A stretch of DNA of 64,000 nucleotides from Microbacterium sp. NIBRBAC000506063 (GCF_017968845.1 NZ_CP072876.1:62001-126000), one strand, 5' to 3'. Counted from the stretch's first letter, positions 39,455-51,736 are shown. A program made the numbers and translations. Notes: generated by a model from the letters alone, not told the origin.

Positions 39455-39494
39455 AGCCCAGATTCTAACCGCGCCCCGGCGCTCGCGGGTGGCG

Positions 39495-41031
39495 TCAGTT
39501 GGTTTCGACGAACTCCATGAGCCGCTCGCCGCGGCGGGAGTAGATGAACGAGCCGAGAAGGAGGCCGATCACGAGCACGCCGCCACCGGTCACGATGCCC
39601 GTCCAGAAGGTCTGAGTGGCGTGTCCGCCCCGGGTGATCTCCAGATACAGGAACCACAGCGTCGGAAGACTCAGCGCCAGCGCCCCCAGCAGAGCCGTGG
39701 CGTGCCCGAAGGCGCCGTGGCCGGAGGAGCGCTGCGGCTGCTGGAAGGGGCTGTCTCCGGGCCGGGAGACCGCATAGGGGGCGCTGACCGACACGATGCT
39801 GGACAGACCGAGCCCGCACAGGAACAGGCAGGCGACCGTGGCGATGAGCGACGGCAGCAGGCTCCAGTCCCCCATGATCGTCAGCGTGACCGAGAGCGCG
39901 ATCGCGAGCGTCGGAACCGAGACCAGCACGATGGGCACGAGCCTGCCCAGCCGATCCGCGACGCCGCCGACGCCGCTGGCGACGTGGATCCAGAAGGCGG
40001 TCGAGTCGTAGGCGACGTCGTTGTGCGGCAGCCATCCGAAGAAGAGCGCCATCACCAGCACCGGCACGACCATCACGAGCCGCTCCGGGAAGCCCGCGAC
40101 CAGAAGGGGCAGCACGGCGAGCACCCCGGCGACTGGGACGACCAACATGTTCACGATGTAGCGACGGTCGCGCAGCCAGTAGATGAGGCTGCGTGCCGCG
40201 ATCGCGCCGAAGGCGTTCGAGGGCAGCACCGCGAACCAGCCGAGACCCGAGCGCTCCTTGACCGTGGTCGGGCGTTCGGTCGAGGTGAGCAGGAACCGTG
40301 CGACCCACGACCACAGCGCCCACAGTGCCCGAGAGTGACGACCGCGATGGTCCCGCTCATCCAGGCGACCACGGGGTCGCCTGCGGCGATGGCGAAGACG
40401 GATGCCGCAGCAGGTGCGAGCGGTGTGAAGCCGAGGGCGAGGGTGGCCGCCGCGACGGCGTCCGGGATCCTGCTGCCCCACTCCTGGGAGGCGAGGAAGA
40501 TCGCGACCGGGAAGGCGATCACCGTCACCCCGAGCGCGAAGAGCGTCGTCAGCTCGCGCGGCCGGCGCTCCGGCAGCAGGATCGCCCCCACGCCCATCCC
40601 GATCCGGGCGGCGAGGAGAACCGACGCGGTGCCGATCGCTCCGAGGAGCGCCGCGAGCGGCCAGGGCGTGCCGTGCGCCACGGCAACGATCGACGCGCAC
40701 ACGGCGGTCGCGAGGAGCGCGGCGGCCGGGACGCTGATCAGCCCGGCGAAGGCGAGGAGCAGCGGCATCCGACGCTCGTCGGCGCCGAAGACGATGAAGC
40801 GGCGCGGGTCGAGGGGATCGCGTGCGCCGGTGAGGATCGGCACGAGGAAGAACGCGAGGAAGAGGACGACCGACCCGAGGACGATGACCGTGCCCGCCAC
40901 GGCGGTGGGCGCATCGCGCAGCGAGAGCACGCCGTGGCAGACCGCGACCGTGCCGGCGACGACGGCGATGAGTCCGAAGATCGTGCGCGTGCGTCGTTCG
41001 CCGTGCAGCGCGCCGATGAGCAGGTCGAACC

Positions 41032-41056
<25 letters not shown>
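39495..41056 (-). CDS. ABC transporter permease
   Basis: About 520 residues with 12-14 hydrophobic segments, for example FGLIAVVAGTVAVCHGVL and ATALLGALALSLPTLWFLYL. No substrate signature. It lies directly downstream of its ATPase, and the GTG start used here overlaps the ATPase end by about 25 bases. One break near 40329 (three G in the coding strand) restores VVTLGALWALWSWVARFLL. Most likely an exporter of the ABC-2 type. Confidence 0.8.
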
Positions 41057-42370
<1,314 letters not shown>

Positions 42371-42615
42371 ACATCCAAAGGTAGCAACGCCCGGCCTGTT
42401 CCTCCCCTGGTCGCCGTGACTATTCGTCATCCTCACAGGAAACGCATTGCGGCATCCGATTCCTGAGTGTTCCCCGTGCACTCGATCACAAAACGGCAAC
42501 GCCGGCACACCTTCTCCCTGCCCTCCCAGCCTGAATCGCTAACATGGCGACGGCACGATGAGGTGTCCCGCTCATGAATGGGCGGTGAATTCCACCTCTT
42601 ACAAGGAGCTTCTTC

Positions 42616-43308
42616 GTGACACTTCAGACCGTGATCCTCGCTGCGGGCATGGGCTCGCGCCTCGGGCGCGCCCTGCCGAAGCCCCTCACCGAACTCAGCG
42701 ACGGCCGCACGATCATGCAGCAGCAGCACGACAACATCCGTGCCGCCTTCGGCACCGATGCGCGCATCACGACGGTGGTCGGCTACCGCGCCGAGACCAT
42801 CATCGACGCCTTCCCCAAGGTCTCGTACGTGCACAACGAGCGCTACGACCAGACGAACACCTCGAAGAGCCTGCTGCGTGCGCTGAGCACGACGGGCCGC
42901 GGCGGCGTGCTCTGGATGAACGGCGACGTCGTCTTCGACCCGATGATCCTCGGCCGCGCGATCGAGCTCATCGAGCGCGACCAGTCGTTCGTGACGGTCA
43001 ACACCGCCAAGGTGAGCGACGAAGAGGTCAAGTACACCGTGACCGCCGAGGGCTTCATCGACGAGCTCTCCAAGACCGTCGAAGGCGGGATCGGGGAGGC
43101 CGTCGGCATCAACTACATCTCCTCGTCCGACAAGCGGGCGTTCATGCGGCAGCTTCAGCGCGTCGACGACCAGGACTACTTCGAGCGCGGCCTGGAGCTC
43201 GCGATCGCCGAGGACGGCCTGCTCGTCGAGCCGATGGACATCTCCGACCTGTACGCGGTCGAGGTCGACTTCGCCGAGGATCTCGAGCGCGCCAACCAGT
43301 TCGTCTGA
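42616..43308 (+). CDS. Sugar-phosphate or choline-phosphate nucleotidyltransferase-like protein
   Basis: 230 residues, unbroken, GTG start with an AAGGAG site. The nucleotide-binding signature is VILAAGMGSRLGRALPKPL, and the metal Asp is in GGVLWMNGDVVFDPMIL, with a second at ISDLYAVEVDFAEDLERA. It belongs to the NTP-transferase fold (LicC-like); the substrate is not clear. A role in wall polymer precursor synthesis would fit the glycerophosphotransferase genes 9-15 kb away. The 245 bases before it hold only its own promoter and that of the ABC ATPase. Confidence 0.8.
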   Translation: MTLQTVILAAGMGSRLGRALPKPLTELSDGRTIMQQQHDNIRAAFGTDARITTVVGYRAETIIDAFPKVSYVHNERYDQTNTSKSLLRALSTTGRGGVLWMNGDVVFDPMILGRAIELIERDQSFVTVNTAKVSDEEVKYTVTAEGFIDELSKTVEGGIGEAVGINYISSSDKRAFMRQLQRVDDQDYFERGLELAIAEDGLLVEPMDISDLYAVEVDFAEDLERANQFV

Positions 43309-43405
43309 GCGACCCGCGTTCACCGGGCGAGTCGAAGGCGAGTCGGCACGCAGCGCAAGCACGCTGTGGGCAACTTTCCGGCATCCGTCTCTAGACTTCC
43401 TCTTG

Positions 43406-44446
43406 ATGGCCAAGAAGGTGCACACGATCCACTCCCTCCCCGGCGACGCGCCGTGGGACAAGGGCGTGCCTCCGCACGGCTCCCCCGAGCATCCGCTGAC
43501 GATCCGCGGACTCGATCGGGTGCTGGCGATCCAGCGACCGCTCGTGCTGGCGCACATCCGCAGCATCCGTCTCCGGCATCCGGATGCGACACCCGCCCAG
43601 ATCGTGCGCATCCTCGAGCGTCGCTATCTGGCCGCGGTGACCACGGGCGGTGCCGCGGTCGGCGCCACGGCGGTGATCCCCGGCATCGGCACGGGCGTGA
43701 CGCTCGCCCTGTCGGGCGTCGAGACGGTCGGCTTCGTCGAATCGACGACGCTGTTCGCGCAGTCGGTCGCCGAGGTGCACGGCATCCCCGTGAACAACCC
43801 CGACCGCGCCCGGGCCCTCGTGATGACCCTCATGCTCGGCAAGGAGGGCGTCGACCTCGTCGCGCAGCTCGCGAAGCAGGCCGCCGGCAAGGGCGCGGTG
43901 CGCTCCTCCTACTGGGGTGAGATCGTCACCTCATCGCTGCCGCGCGCGGCGGTCGGGCCGCTGGCCGATCAGCTCAAGAAGAGCTTCATCCGCCAGTTCG
44001 CCGGCAAGGGCGGGGCCTCCTTCATCGGCAAGGCGCTGCCCTTCGGCGTGGGTGCGGCGATCGGCGGCGCGGGCAACAACATCCTGGGCCGCCGCGTGCT
44101 GACGAGTTCGCGGCGCGCGTTCGGACAGGCGCCGGCCGAGCTTCCCGCCGACCTCGAACCGGTGCCGGGCACCCTGCGTCTGGAGTATCGGATGCTGAAC
44201 GGCGCCCGATTCGTCGGAGGCGCCGTCGCCGGTGCCGCCGGGGTCGCGGCGCGCGGTGTGGGTGCGGCGGCGCGCGGTGTCGGATCCGCAGCGCGGAAGG
44301 TCGGCAGGCGCGGTTCGCACGACGAACTCACCGCGGAGGCCGAGGAACACGGGTCCTTCCGGGTGCCCCGCGACGGCACCGATGACCGGGACTCCTCCCG
44401 GTCGTCGGACGAGACCACCCGCGACCAGACTCTTCCCGGTCGTTGA
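43406..44446 (+). CDS. Conserved hypothetical protein, Gly/Ala-rich, EcsC-like helical type
   Basis: 346 residues, unbroken. The N-terminal 70 residues are polar. Then come hydrophobic Gly-rich stretches (LAAVTTGGAAVGATAVIPGIGTG and FGVGAAIGGAGNNIL), which resemble the membrane-associated helices of EcsC-type proteins. The C-terminus has repeats of GVGAAARGVGSAARKVG and a charged tail. I do not know its function. Its stop codon (Gly-Arg-TGA) comes from the dispersed repeat at 44437. Confidence 0.6.
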   Translation: MAKKVHTIHSLPGDAPWDKGVPPHGSPEHPLTIRGLDRVLAIQRPLVLAHIRSIRLRHPDATPAQIVRILERRYLAAVTTGGAAVGATAVIPGIGTGVTLALSGVETVGFVESTTLFAQSVAEVHGIPVNNPDRARALVMTLMLGKEGVDLVAQLAKQAAGKGAVRSSYWGEIVTSSLPRAAVGPLADQLKKSFIRQFAGKGGASFIGKALPFGVGAAIGGAGNNILGRRVLTSSRRAFGQAPAELPADLEPVPGTLRLEYRMLNGARFVGGAVAGAAGVAARGVGAAARGVGSAARKVGRRGSHDELTAEAEEHGSFRVPRDGTDDRDSSRSSDETTRDQTLPGR

Positions 44447-44512
44447 GCGAGGACGCCGCAGGCGACCGAGCGGTGTACTGAGCAAGCGCAGCGCGTCGAA
44501 GTGACGAAACGC
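44437..44512 (+). repeat. Intergenic repeat with stop codon, copy B
   Basis: It begins CGGTCGTTGAGCGAGG and ends GTGACGAAACG, with a longer middle than copies A and C. The TGA in its first ten bases ends the gene at 43406. The rest of the gap to 44641 shows no other feature. Confidence 0.7.
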
Positions 44513-44641
44513 GGTGAGAACGCCGCGAGAGGTCCCGACGTCCTCTCCACCATCGCGGCTTTCGCCGAGTATTCCCCAGGTCCCGGCGGCGGGTCTCCTC
44601 TCGCTGTAAGAGCTGTCGGTGCCCGCTCATAGCGTCGCGGC

Positions 44642-44947
44642 ATGCTGAGACCTCTTGACCCCTTCGAGTCCCCCGCTCCCCTCGCCTATCGCGTGCCGTG
44701 GCGCGTCGATCGCGGCGACGAAGCGCATCCGATCGTCCACAACGATGGCGCCGAGCCGGCCGATTTCGTGCGCGTCACCTACGACGATGCGCGATGCGTC
44801 GGCGACACCGACCTGCTCGGGCAGCTCGCGCCCGGCGAGTCCTTCGAACTGTGTCTCTGCGGCGCCGACCTCGACTCGATCGTGGTGGCGGTCGCGTGGT
44901 TCCGGCCGTCGGACGGGCTTGAGTATGTGTGGCGGTTCGTGGTGTGA
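44642..44947 (+). CDS. Hypothetical protein
   Basis: 101 residues, unbroken. Mostly beta-strand-like: LAYRVPWRVDRGDEAHPIVHNDG, ADFVRVTYDDARCVG, GESFELCLCGADLD, and the end WFRPSDGLEYVWRFVV. No signal peptide or known motif. The strand pattern suggests a small immunoglobulin-like fold. No clear ribosome site; codon use is like the neighbours. Confidence 0.55.
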   Translation: MLRPLDPFESPAPLAYRVPWRVDRGDEAHPIVHNDGAEPADFVRVTYDDARCVGDTDLLGQLAPGESFELCLCGADLDSIVVAVAWFRPSDGLEYVWRFVV

Positions 44948-45008
44948 GATCCAATTGACTTCGTATTTATCTTCGATGAATGTCGGAGGACCCTGTCATC
45001 ATTGACGC

Positions 45009-46322
45009 ATGGATAAACGAGGCTACTCCGACAGCAGCGGTGGCTGTGCCGCAGAGGTCGAGCGCGACCGGCAGCTGAGCGCGTGGGCCACCAAGCGCGC
45101 CGAGATCGCGCGGCTCGAGGCCGAGTGCGCAGAGATCCTCGCCTCCGCGCTCGACGCCGCGATCGACGAGTCGAGCCAGCTCACCGGCGGGTCGGAAGCC
45201 CGAGAGATCCCGATCCGCTCGATGACGGCGGAGTTCGCCGCGACCGCCCAGATGCCGCAGCGCACGGTCGAGGCGATGGCCTACGAATCGCACCATCTCG
45301 TGAACCGCCTGCCGCAGACGCATCAGGCACTCGCCGACGGCGAGATCTCCATCCAACACGCACGCGAGATCGCGCAGGTGCCCCTGCCGCCTGACGCTCC
45401 CGAGCAGAAGGTCGCCGAGTTCGAGGCCTTGGTGCTCGATCGCGCCTCCCTGACAACTGCGCGCCGCACCCGCGCCCACGCACGCGCGCTCGCACAGAAG
45501 ATGTTCCCCGTCGATCTGCCCACCCGACACCGCAAGGCCCGTGAAGAGCGCGGAGTCCGCATCGTCGACTTCGACGACGGGATGAGCGATCTCACCCTCA
45601 CGCTGCCCACCCTCCTCGCCCACGCGGCCGTCGACCGCGTCACGCAACTCGCCAAGCACGTCCAGAAGGCCGCGGCCGATGCTTTCGGCACGACAGTCGG
45701 CGACGACGGCAACCGCGATCGCGACCGGCGCACGCTCGACCAGATCCGTGCAGACATCGCCGCCGACATCCTGCTCACGGTCGACCCGAGCACGATCGAC
45801 AGCACGGCGATCGAGGCGATCCGTCCTCGCGTGCAGGTGACGATCCCGATCCGCTCCCTCGCCGGCCTCACGGGCGATGACGAGGTCGCTGTCGCCGAGC
45901 TCGACGGCGTGGGGCTCATCGATCCCGAACTCGTCCGCGAACTCGCCGCTCAGGCCACGGGCTGGGATCGGCTCTTCATCGATCCGACCGTGGATGCCGT
46001 GGTCAGCACCGATCGCTATCGTCCGACCGAGGAGATGCGAAGACTCCTCCGCGCCCGCGACCAGCACTGCAGATTCCCCGGATGCCGGTTGGCGGCCGTC
46101 CGCTGCGAAATCGACCACAATCACGACCACGCACGAGGCGGACCGACAGCGGTATGCAATCTCTGTCACCTCTGCAAAGGGCACCACACGCTCAAGCATC
46201 CGGATCTGCCCGACCGACATCGATGGTCGGTTCGACAACTCTCCCACGGCGTGCTCGAGTGGATCAGCCCTGCCGGCAGGATCTACATCGACGAACCGCC
46301 CGCGCGCGTCGTCTTCGCCTGA
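45009..46322 (+). CDS. HNH endonuclease signature protein of the DUF222/13E12 repeat family
   Basis: 437 residues, unbroken. A helical DUF222 domain (TAEFAATAQMPQRTVEAM) is followed by a C-terminal HNH site: RDQHCRFPGCRLAAVRCEID, then HNHDHARGGPTAVCNLCHLCKGHHTLKH. Many copies of this family are spread through actinobacterial genomes, and their role is not settled; mobile-DNA or defence links have been proposed. No intron or repeat boundaries are seen around it. Confidence 0.88.
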   Translation: MDKRGYSDSSGGCAAEVERDRQLSAWATKRAEIARLEAECAEILASALDAAIDESSQLTGGSEAREIPIRSMTAEFAATAQMPQRTVEAMAYESHHLVNRLPQTHQALADGEISIQHAREIAQVPLPPDAPEQKVAEFEALVLDRASLTTARRTRAHARALAQKMFPVDLPTRHRKAREERGVRIVDFDDGMSDLTLTLPTLLAHAAVDRVTQLAKHVQKAAADAFGTTVGDDGNRDRDRRTLDQIRADIAADILLTVDPSTIDSTAIEAIRPRVQVTIPIRSLAGLTGDDEVAVAELDGVGLIDPELVRELAAQATGWDRLFIDPTVDAVVSTDRYRPTEEMRRLLRARDQHCRFPGCRLAAVRCEIDHNHDHARGGPTAVCNLCHLCKGHHTLKHPDLPDRHRWSVRQLSHGVLEWISPAGRIYIDEPPARVVFA

Positions 46323-46412
46323 GAGCCGAAGTCATGCTCCGCGCCGACACGTGATTCTGCGTGCCCGGTGGCGGCTTCCCCGTGGTGCGCGGCGCGATCT
46401 CGGCGCACGGCG

Positions 46413-47213
46413 CTATCCCGGCGCGCGCCGGTACAGCACTTCGGGACGCCCCCGCCTGCCGTAGCGATGCGAGATGTCCACGGCACCGATCTGCACGAGG
46501 TGGTCGAGGTAGCGACGAGCCGTCGCCCGCGACAGACCCGCACGCGCGGCGAGGTCCAGCACCGTGACCGGGCTCACCGGATCCAGCTGCGCGACCACCT
46601 GCGCGAGCGTCACCTCCGACAGTCCCTTCGGCAGCGGGGACCCGGATGCGGCGGACGATTCGGCACCAGACGACGCTGCACCAGACGCCGCCCCAGACCG
46701 CGCAGCACCAGACCGAGATATCGCACCACCGACCGCCGATTCCGGAGCGCGTCCCCCGATCAGCCGATCGATCTCCCCCTGTCCCAGGGCAAGATCCCGC
46801 TCCTCCTCGGCACGCGACCGCCGCGACTCCCGATACTCCTCCAGACGCGCCAGGAGCGCCTCCCGCGTGAACGGCTTCACGAGGTATCCGAAGACATGCG
46901 CCGACGCCACCTGACGTACCGTGACCCGGTCCCGCGCAGAGCTCACCACGATCACGTCCACGGCTCCCCCGCGCACCGCCCGCAGCCTGTTGAGCACCTC
47001 CACGCCGCTGTAGTCGGGCAGCTGGATGTCCAGCAGCACCAGGTCCACGTCCGCCCGGGACGCCTCCCGCACCGCCGTCTCACCGCGCCCGGCGGTGCCC
47101 ACGACCACGAAGCCCTCGGCATCCGACACGAACCGTGAGTGCAGCCGCCGCGCCGCAGGATCGTCGTCGACGATGAGCGTGCGGATCTCCGAGGCATCGT
47201 GGACCGCGCTCAT
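46413..47213 (-). CDS. CitB/DpiA-type response regulator
   Basis: 266 residues, unbroken. Receiver: TLIVDDDPAARRLHSRF, phosphorylated Asp in LVLLDIQLPDYSG, Lys in FGYLVKPFTREALLARL. After a Ser/Ala/Gly-rich linker (SGAARSGAASGAASSG) comes a winged helix (LSEVTLAQVVAQL and AARAGLSRATARRYLDHLVQIG). Its ATG overlaps the kinase stop, so the two are coupled. Divergent tctCBA genes are the likely target, as CitAB-type pairs commonly control carboxylate uptake. Confidence 0.9.
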   Translation of the reverse strand: MSAVHDASEIRTLIVDDDPAARRLHSRFVSDAEGFVVVGTAGRGETAVREASRADVDLVLLDIQLPDYSGVEVLNRLRAVRGGAVDVIVVSSARDRVTVRQVASAHVFGYLVKPFTREALLARLEEYRESRRSRAEEERDLALGQGEIDRLIGGRAPESAVGGAISRSGAARSGAASGAASSGAESSAASGSPLPKGLSEVTLAQVVAQLDPVSPVTVLDLAARAGLSRATARRYLDHLVQIGAVDISHRYGRRGRPEVLYRRAPG

Positions 47214-48451
47214 GCCGCACCCCAGGCGGCGGCAGCTCGACCGTGAAGCGCGCCCCGCCCAGCGACGACCGCCCCACCTCGATCGTGCCGCCACGCGCCG
47301 ACACGGCGCTGTGCACGGCATCCAGCCCCACCCGCGACCCATCCCGGTCGCATCGGCCTTGGTGCTCACGCCCCGCTGGAAGATACTCGTGCCGAGCTCC
47401 GCCGGCACGCCCGGGCCGTTGTCGTCCACGACGACACGCACGCCGCCCACCGCGCGCTCCAGCGTCACCCGCACGCTGGTCGCCCCGGCCTCTCCCGCAT
47501 TGCGGCACAGATTCGCAACGACCACCATCCCGTCGTCACCGAGGTCGGCATGCCCAGATCGTCGGGGACATCCGCCTGCATCCGCGCACCCCACTCGGAC
47601 AGCTCCGTCGCCAACGCCCCGAACAGCGCCCGCAGACGCGCATCCGCGATCGGCAGACTGCGTTCGACGCCGTCATCGATCGGTACAGTAGAGGCGATGT
47701 ACTCCAGCGCCTCCTCCCGCTCACCTGCGGAGACGAGACCGTGCACGATGTGCATGCGGGTGCGGAATTCATGCGTCTGCTCCCGCAGCGCCTCCGCGAT
47801 CCGGCGCTGCACCCCCAGCTCCTGCACCTGCCTCTCCAGGCCCGCGATGCGCCGGTTCAGCACCGCGCTCAGGATGCCGCTGAGCAGCGCTCCGAGCAAC
47901 GCCGAGGCGATCACCCAGGGCATCAGGCTCGACCACGCCTGCGTGAACTGCGCCGCGATCTCCGACTCGAGGATGCCGACGGATGCCGCCCCCACGATCT
48001 CCCCGCCGACGACCACCGGCACCTTCGCACGCAGGGTCGGACCGAGCGTCCCCTCCTCGGTGCCGACGAACACCTCGCCGGCCAGCACCTCGGCAGGGTC
48101 CGTCGAGACGACCTCTCCGCGCTGCGCGGGAACCGGATGCGTGAGGCGCACCCCCTCGACGTCGGCGATCACGACATAGTCGACGCCCGCCGCCTCCTCG
48201 ATGAGCGTCGCCAGCGGTTGCAACTGCGCCGTCGCCTCGGCACGCTCGAGACCGATCGCCTCGTGCACCTGATCGAGCTCGGCAAGGCTGTAGGCCACAT
48301 CGAGCACCCGCTCCGCCGTCGCCGATCGGATGCTGCGCTCCTGCACGTTCACGGCGATCGCGGTCGTGACGCCGACGCAGGCCAGCACGATGAGGCACTG
48401 CAGCAGGACGACGACCGCGCTGCGCGTCCGCCCTCGTCGTCCCGACGTCAT
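47210..48451 (-). CDS. CitA/DcuS-type sensor histidine kinase
   Basis: About 414 residues. A membrane helix (VVVLLQCLIVLACVGVTTAIA), an extracytoplasmic sensing domain of about 130 residues, and a second helix (PWVIASALLGALLSG) come first. The kinase core shows QTHEFRTRMHIVHGL, the family's His site, and ATP boxes NLCRNAGEA, VVDDNGPGVP and GVGLDAVHSAV. It probably senses a di- or tricarboxylate. Three losses, near 47547, 47339 and 47222, are repaired by one base each; the last gives the stop overlapping the regulator. Confidence 0.88.
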
Positions 48452-48566
48452 CGTCTCTCCCGTGAGCATCAAAGAGCACAACTCGGAATCGCATTGCCGC
48501 CCTCCGATGTGACTGCAATCCTACTTCGCACACAAGCGGTCACACCGTCGTCCCGCAAGGAGGATC

Positions 48567-49550
48567 ATGACGCGTCGCAGGGTCATCGCCATCAGCACGG
48601 CAGTCGCCGCCGCTGCCGTCTTCGCGCTCGCCGCCGTGAACGCGAGCACATCCGGCGGCGCGGAGAGCCCGCGCACCAAGCTCACGCTCATCGCCCCGGC
48701 CGCTCCCGGCGGCGGCTGGGACTCCTTCGCGAGAGAGGCCCAGCAGGGTCTCCGTGCGAACGGCATCGTCGGCGGGGCACAGGTCATCAACATCCCCGGC
48801 GCCGCCGGCACGATCGGCCTCGCGCAGCTGGCGACCATGGGCGACCGGCACGACGTGATGATGGTCACCGGCGGCGTGATGGTCGGCGGCGTCATCCTCA
48901 ACGAGTCCGCCGTCACGCTGGACCAGACCGTGCCGATCGCCCGGCTCGCCGACGACTTCAACGTGCTCGTCGTCCCCGGCGACTCTCCGCTCGAGACGCT
49001 CGACGACTTCATGGAGGCACTCGCCACCGATCCGGGCGGCACGGCGATCGCCGGCGGTTCGCTCGGCGGCATCGACCAGCTGCTCTCGGGCATGCTCGCC
49101 CAGGCCGCCGACATCGACGCCCGCCGGCTCAACTACATCGCCTATCCGGGCGGGGGCGAGGTCGTCACCTCGCTCCTCTCCCACACCGCCAAGGCGGGGA
49201 TGTCGGGCTACAACGAGTTCCGCGACCAGATCGACTCGGGCAACCTCCGGGCACTGGCGATCTCCGCCGCCGAACCGATCGACGGGATCGACGTGCCCAC
49301 GTTCATCGAGCAGGGCGTGGATGTGGCCATGTCGAATTGGCGCGGCTACGTCGCCCCTCCCGGGATCAGCGACGAGGTCCGCACCGAGCTCATCGAGATC
49401 GTCACCGAACTGCGCGACACCGAGGAATGGCAGGACACGCTCGAGCGCAACAACTGGGTCGACAGCTTCATGACCGGAGACGAGTTCGCCGCGTTCATCG
49501 ACAGCGAGAACGCCCTCACTGCACAACTGATGAAGGAGCTGGGACTGTGA
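48567..49550 (+). CDS. tctC: Tripartite tricarboxylate transporter, substrate-binding protein
   Basis: 327 residues, unbroken. The basic start (MTRRRVIAIST) and hydrophobic stretch form a signal peptide; no clear lipobox Cys. Binding-protein motifs: LIAPAAPGGGWDSFAREAQ, NIPGAAGTIGLAQLA and YPGGGEVVTSLLSHTAKAG. It binds a carboxylate outside the cell for TctB-TctA. It is divergent from the CitAB-type pair, with 115 bases between the starts. Confidence 0.92.
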   Translation: MTRRRVIAISTAVAAAAVFALAAVNASTSGGAESPRTKLTLIAPAAPGGGWDSFAREAQQGLRANGIVGGAQVINIPGAAGTIGLAQLATMGDRHDVMMVTGGVMVGGVILNESAVTLDQTVPIARLADDFNVLVVPGDSPLETLDDFMEALATDPGGTAIAGGSLGGIDQLLSGMLAQAADIDARRLNYIAYPGGGEVVTSLLSHTAKAGMSGYNEFRDQIDSGNLRALAISAAEPIDGIDVPTFIEQGVDVAMSNWRGYVAPPGISDEVRTELIEIVTELRDTEEWQDTLERNNWVDSFMTGDEFAAFIDSENALTAQLMKELGL

Positions 49551-50196
49551 CCGATACGACAGAGCTCTCGACCTCGGCGCTGCGCGTCCAGCGCATGCCC
49601 CGGTGGTTCACCGGCCGCAGCGAGCTGATCGTCGCCGGCGGCGTCCTCGCCCTCGCCGCGGTGCTCGCCTACGGCACGATCACGATGCAGGTCCCCGAGG
49701 GCACCGCCGCCCCGGGCCCGCAGTTCTTCCCGGCGATCGTGACCGGGTTCCTCGCCCTCGTCGGCATCGCGCTCGTGGTCGAGGTCCTGCGGTCCACACG
49801 GCGAGCGCATGTCGCCGACGACCCGACCGAGATCTCGCATGAGCTGCTCGGCGACCTGGGAGCGCTGGATGCCACCGGCGAACTGCGGGTCGTCGGTCCC
49901 GAGGCCTCGATCGCCGCCGCCGCGCAGCGCGAGACCGACGGCATCGACTGGAAGACCCTCGCCGTCCTGGTCGCGGGGCTCGCCGGATTCATCGTCCTGC
50001 TGCCCTTCCTGGGTGGCTGATCGCCTCGACGGCGCTCTTCTGGGTCGTCGCCCGGGCGTTCGGAAGCACGCGCCCGCTCTTCGACATCGCCGTCTCGGCA
50101 CTCTTCGCCGGTCTCACGCAGCTGGCGTTCTCGGCGGGCCTGGGCCTGACCCTGCCCTCGGGCATCCTGGAAGGAGCGTTCCCGTGGATCAGCTGA
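49547..50196 (+). CDS. tctB: Tripartite tricarboxylate transporter, small membrane subunit
   Basis: About 216 residues with four hydrophobic segments: near residues 30-48, 60-80, 145-175 and the end. [20 protein letters not shown] is typical of TctB. A polar loop of about 60 residues joins the halves. The GTG overlaps the tctC stop. One break near 50014 (three G) restores [20 protein letters not shown] and moves the stop to 50196, inside tctA. Confidence 0.88.
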
Positions 50197-51709
50197 GCAA
50201 CCTGGCCGAGGGCTTCGCCGTCGCGTTCACCCCGTCCAACCTCCTCTTCCTCGTCATCGGCGCCGTCCTCGGCACCGCCGTCGGGTCCTCCCCGGCCTCG
50301 GCTCCGCGATGGCGGTGGCGCTTCTGCTTCCGGTCACCTTCAGCCTCGACCCGACCGGCGCGTTCATCATGTTCGCCAGCATCTACTTCGGCGGCCTGTT
50401 CGGAGACTCCACCGCTGGCATCCTGCTGAACACCCCCGGCAACTCCTCCGCGATCGCCACGACCTTCGAGGGCCATCGCATGGCCAAATCGGGGTACGCG
50501 GCCAAGGCCCTGGGAACCTCGGCGATCGGCGCCTTCATCGGCGGCATGATCGCCTGCACCCTGGTCGTCTTCTTCTCCCCTACATCGTGGAGCTGGCGAA
50601 GATCTTCGGCCCGGCCGAGTACTTCGCCCTCACCGTCTTTGCCTTCGTCGCGATCTCCGCCGTCGTGGCCGAGTCGATCGTGCGCGGCCTCATCGCCCTG
50701 GGCATCGGCTTCGCCCTGGCCCTCGTCGGCATCGACGGGATGAGCGGCGCCGAGCGCTTCACCTTCGGCTCGGTGATCCTGTTCGACGGGATCTCGATCA
50801 TCGTCATCACCGTGGGACTCCTCGCGATCGGCGAGGTGCTGCACGTGGGCACCTACATCCGCCGCCGCGGCGGCGTGGCCGTACCGCTGGACGCGCACGG
50901 CTCGCCCTTCCTCACCCGCAGCGACTGGCGCAAGGCCCTGCCCGCGTTCCTCCGCGGCACCGGATACGGCGTGCCGTTCGGGGCGATCCCGGTCGGCGGC
51001 TCCGAGGTGCCCACCTTCCTCGCCTACGGCACCGAGAAGCGCCTCGCCCAGCGCCGCAAGGACCCCGACTTCGGCGGACGCGGCGCGATCCAGGGGTGGC
51101 CGCCCCAGAAGCGGCCGGCAACGCGACGGCAGGCACGGCGATGGGCGCCCTTCTGGCCCTCGGCCTTCCGACCTCGGCGACCGCGGCCATGATGATCGCC
51201 GCCTTCCAGCAGTACGGCATGCAGCCCGGCCCGCTGCTCTTCGAGCGCGGTGCGCACCTGGTCTGGCCGCTCATGGCGAGCTTCTTCCTGGGGCTGGTGA
51301 TCCTGCTCATCATCAACCTGCCCTTCGCCGCGCTCTGGGCGAAGCTCCTGGTCATCCCGCGCCACTACCTCTACGCGGGGATCACGGTCGTCGCGATGCT
51401 CGGCGTCTACGCGATCGCCTCGCGCATCGCCGATCTGTGGATGGCCCTGATCATCGGCGTGGTCGGGCTCGTCATGCGGCACTTCTCGATCCCGCTCGCC
51501 CCGTGCTGATCGCGGCGATCCTGGGGCCGGTGGCGGAGACCCAGCTGCGCCGCGCCCTGGCCGTCTCCGAGGGGAACCTGTCGATCCTGGTGTCGTCGCC
51601 CGTGCCGGTCGTGCTCTACGTGATCCTCGCGATCGCCGTGACGTTCAGCGTCGTGCAGCACATGCGGCGGGCGCGGGCGAAGCGCCGCGAGCTCGCGCTG
51701 CACGTCTGA
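50184..51709 (+). CDS. tctA: Tripartite tricarboxylate transporter, large membrane subunit
   Basis: About 509 residues and twelve membrane segments, the usual size. [20 protein letters not shown] is the family signature near the N-terminus, with [19 protein letters not shown]-like [20 protein letters not shown]. Later come [20 protein letters not shown] and [24 protein letters not shown] start after GGAAGGAG, overlapping tctB by 13 bases. Four single-base losses, near 50285, 50579, 51103 and 51504, lie in G/C runs. Confidence 0.9.
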
Positions 51710-51736
51710 GGCGGATGACTCAGGGGCGGCGGATGC

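Noticed and set aside
44448-44641. Possible small gene in the gap after 44446
   Set aside because: The gap is filled largely by the dispersed repeat; no start with ribosome site and codon bias was found.
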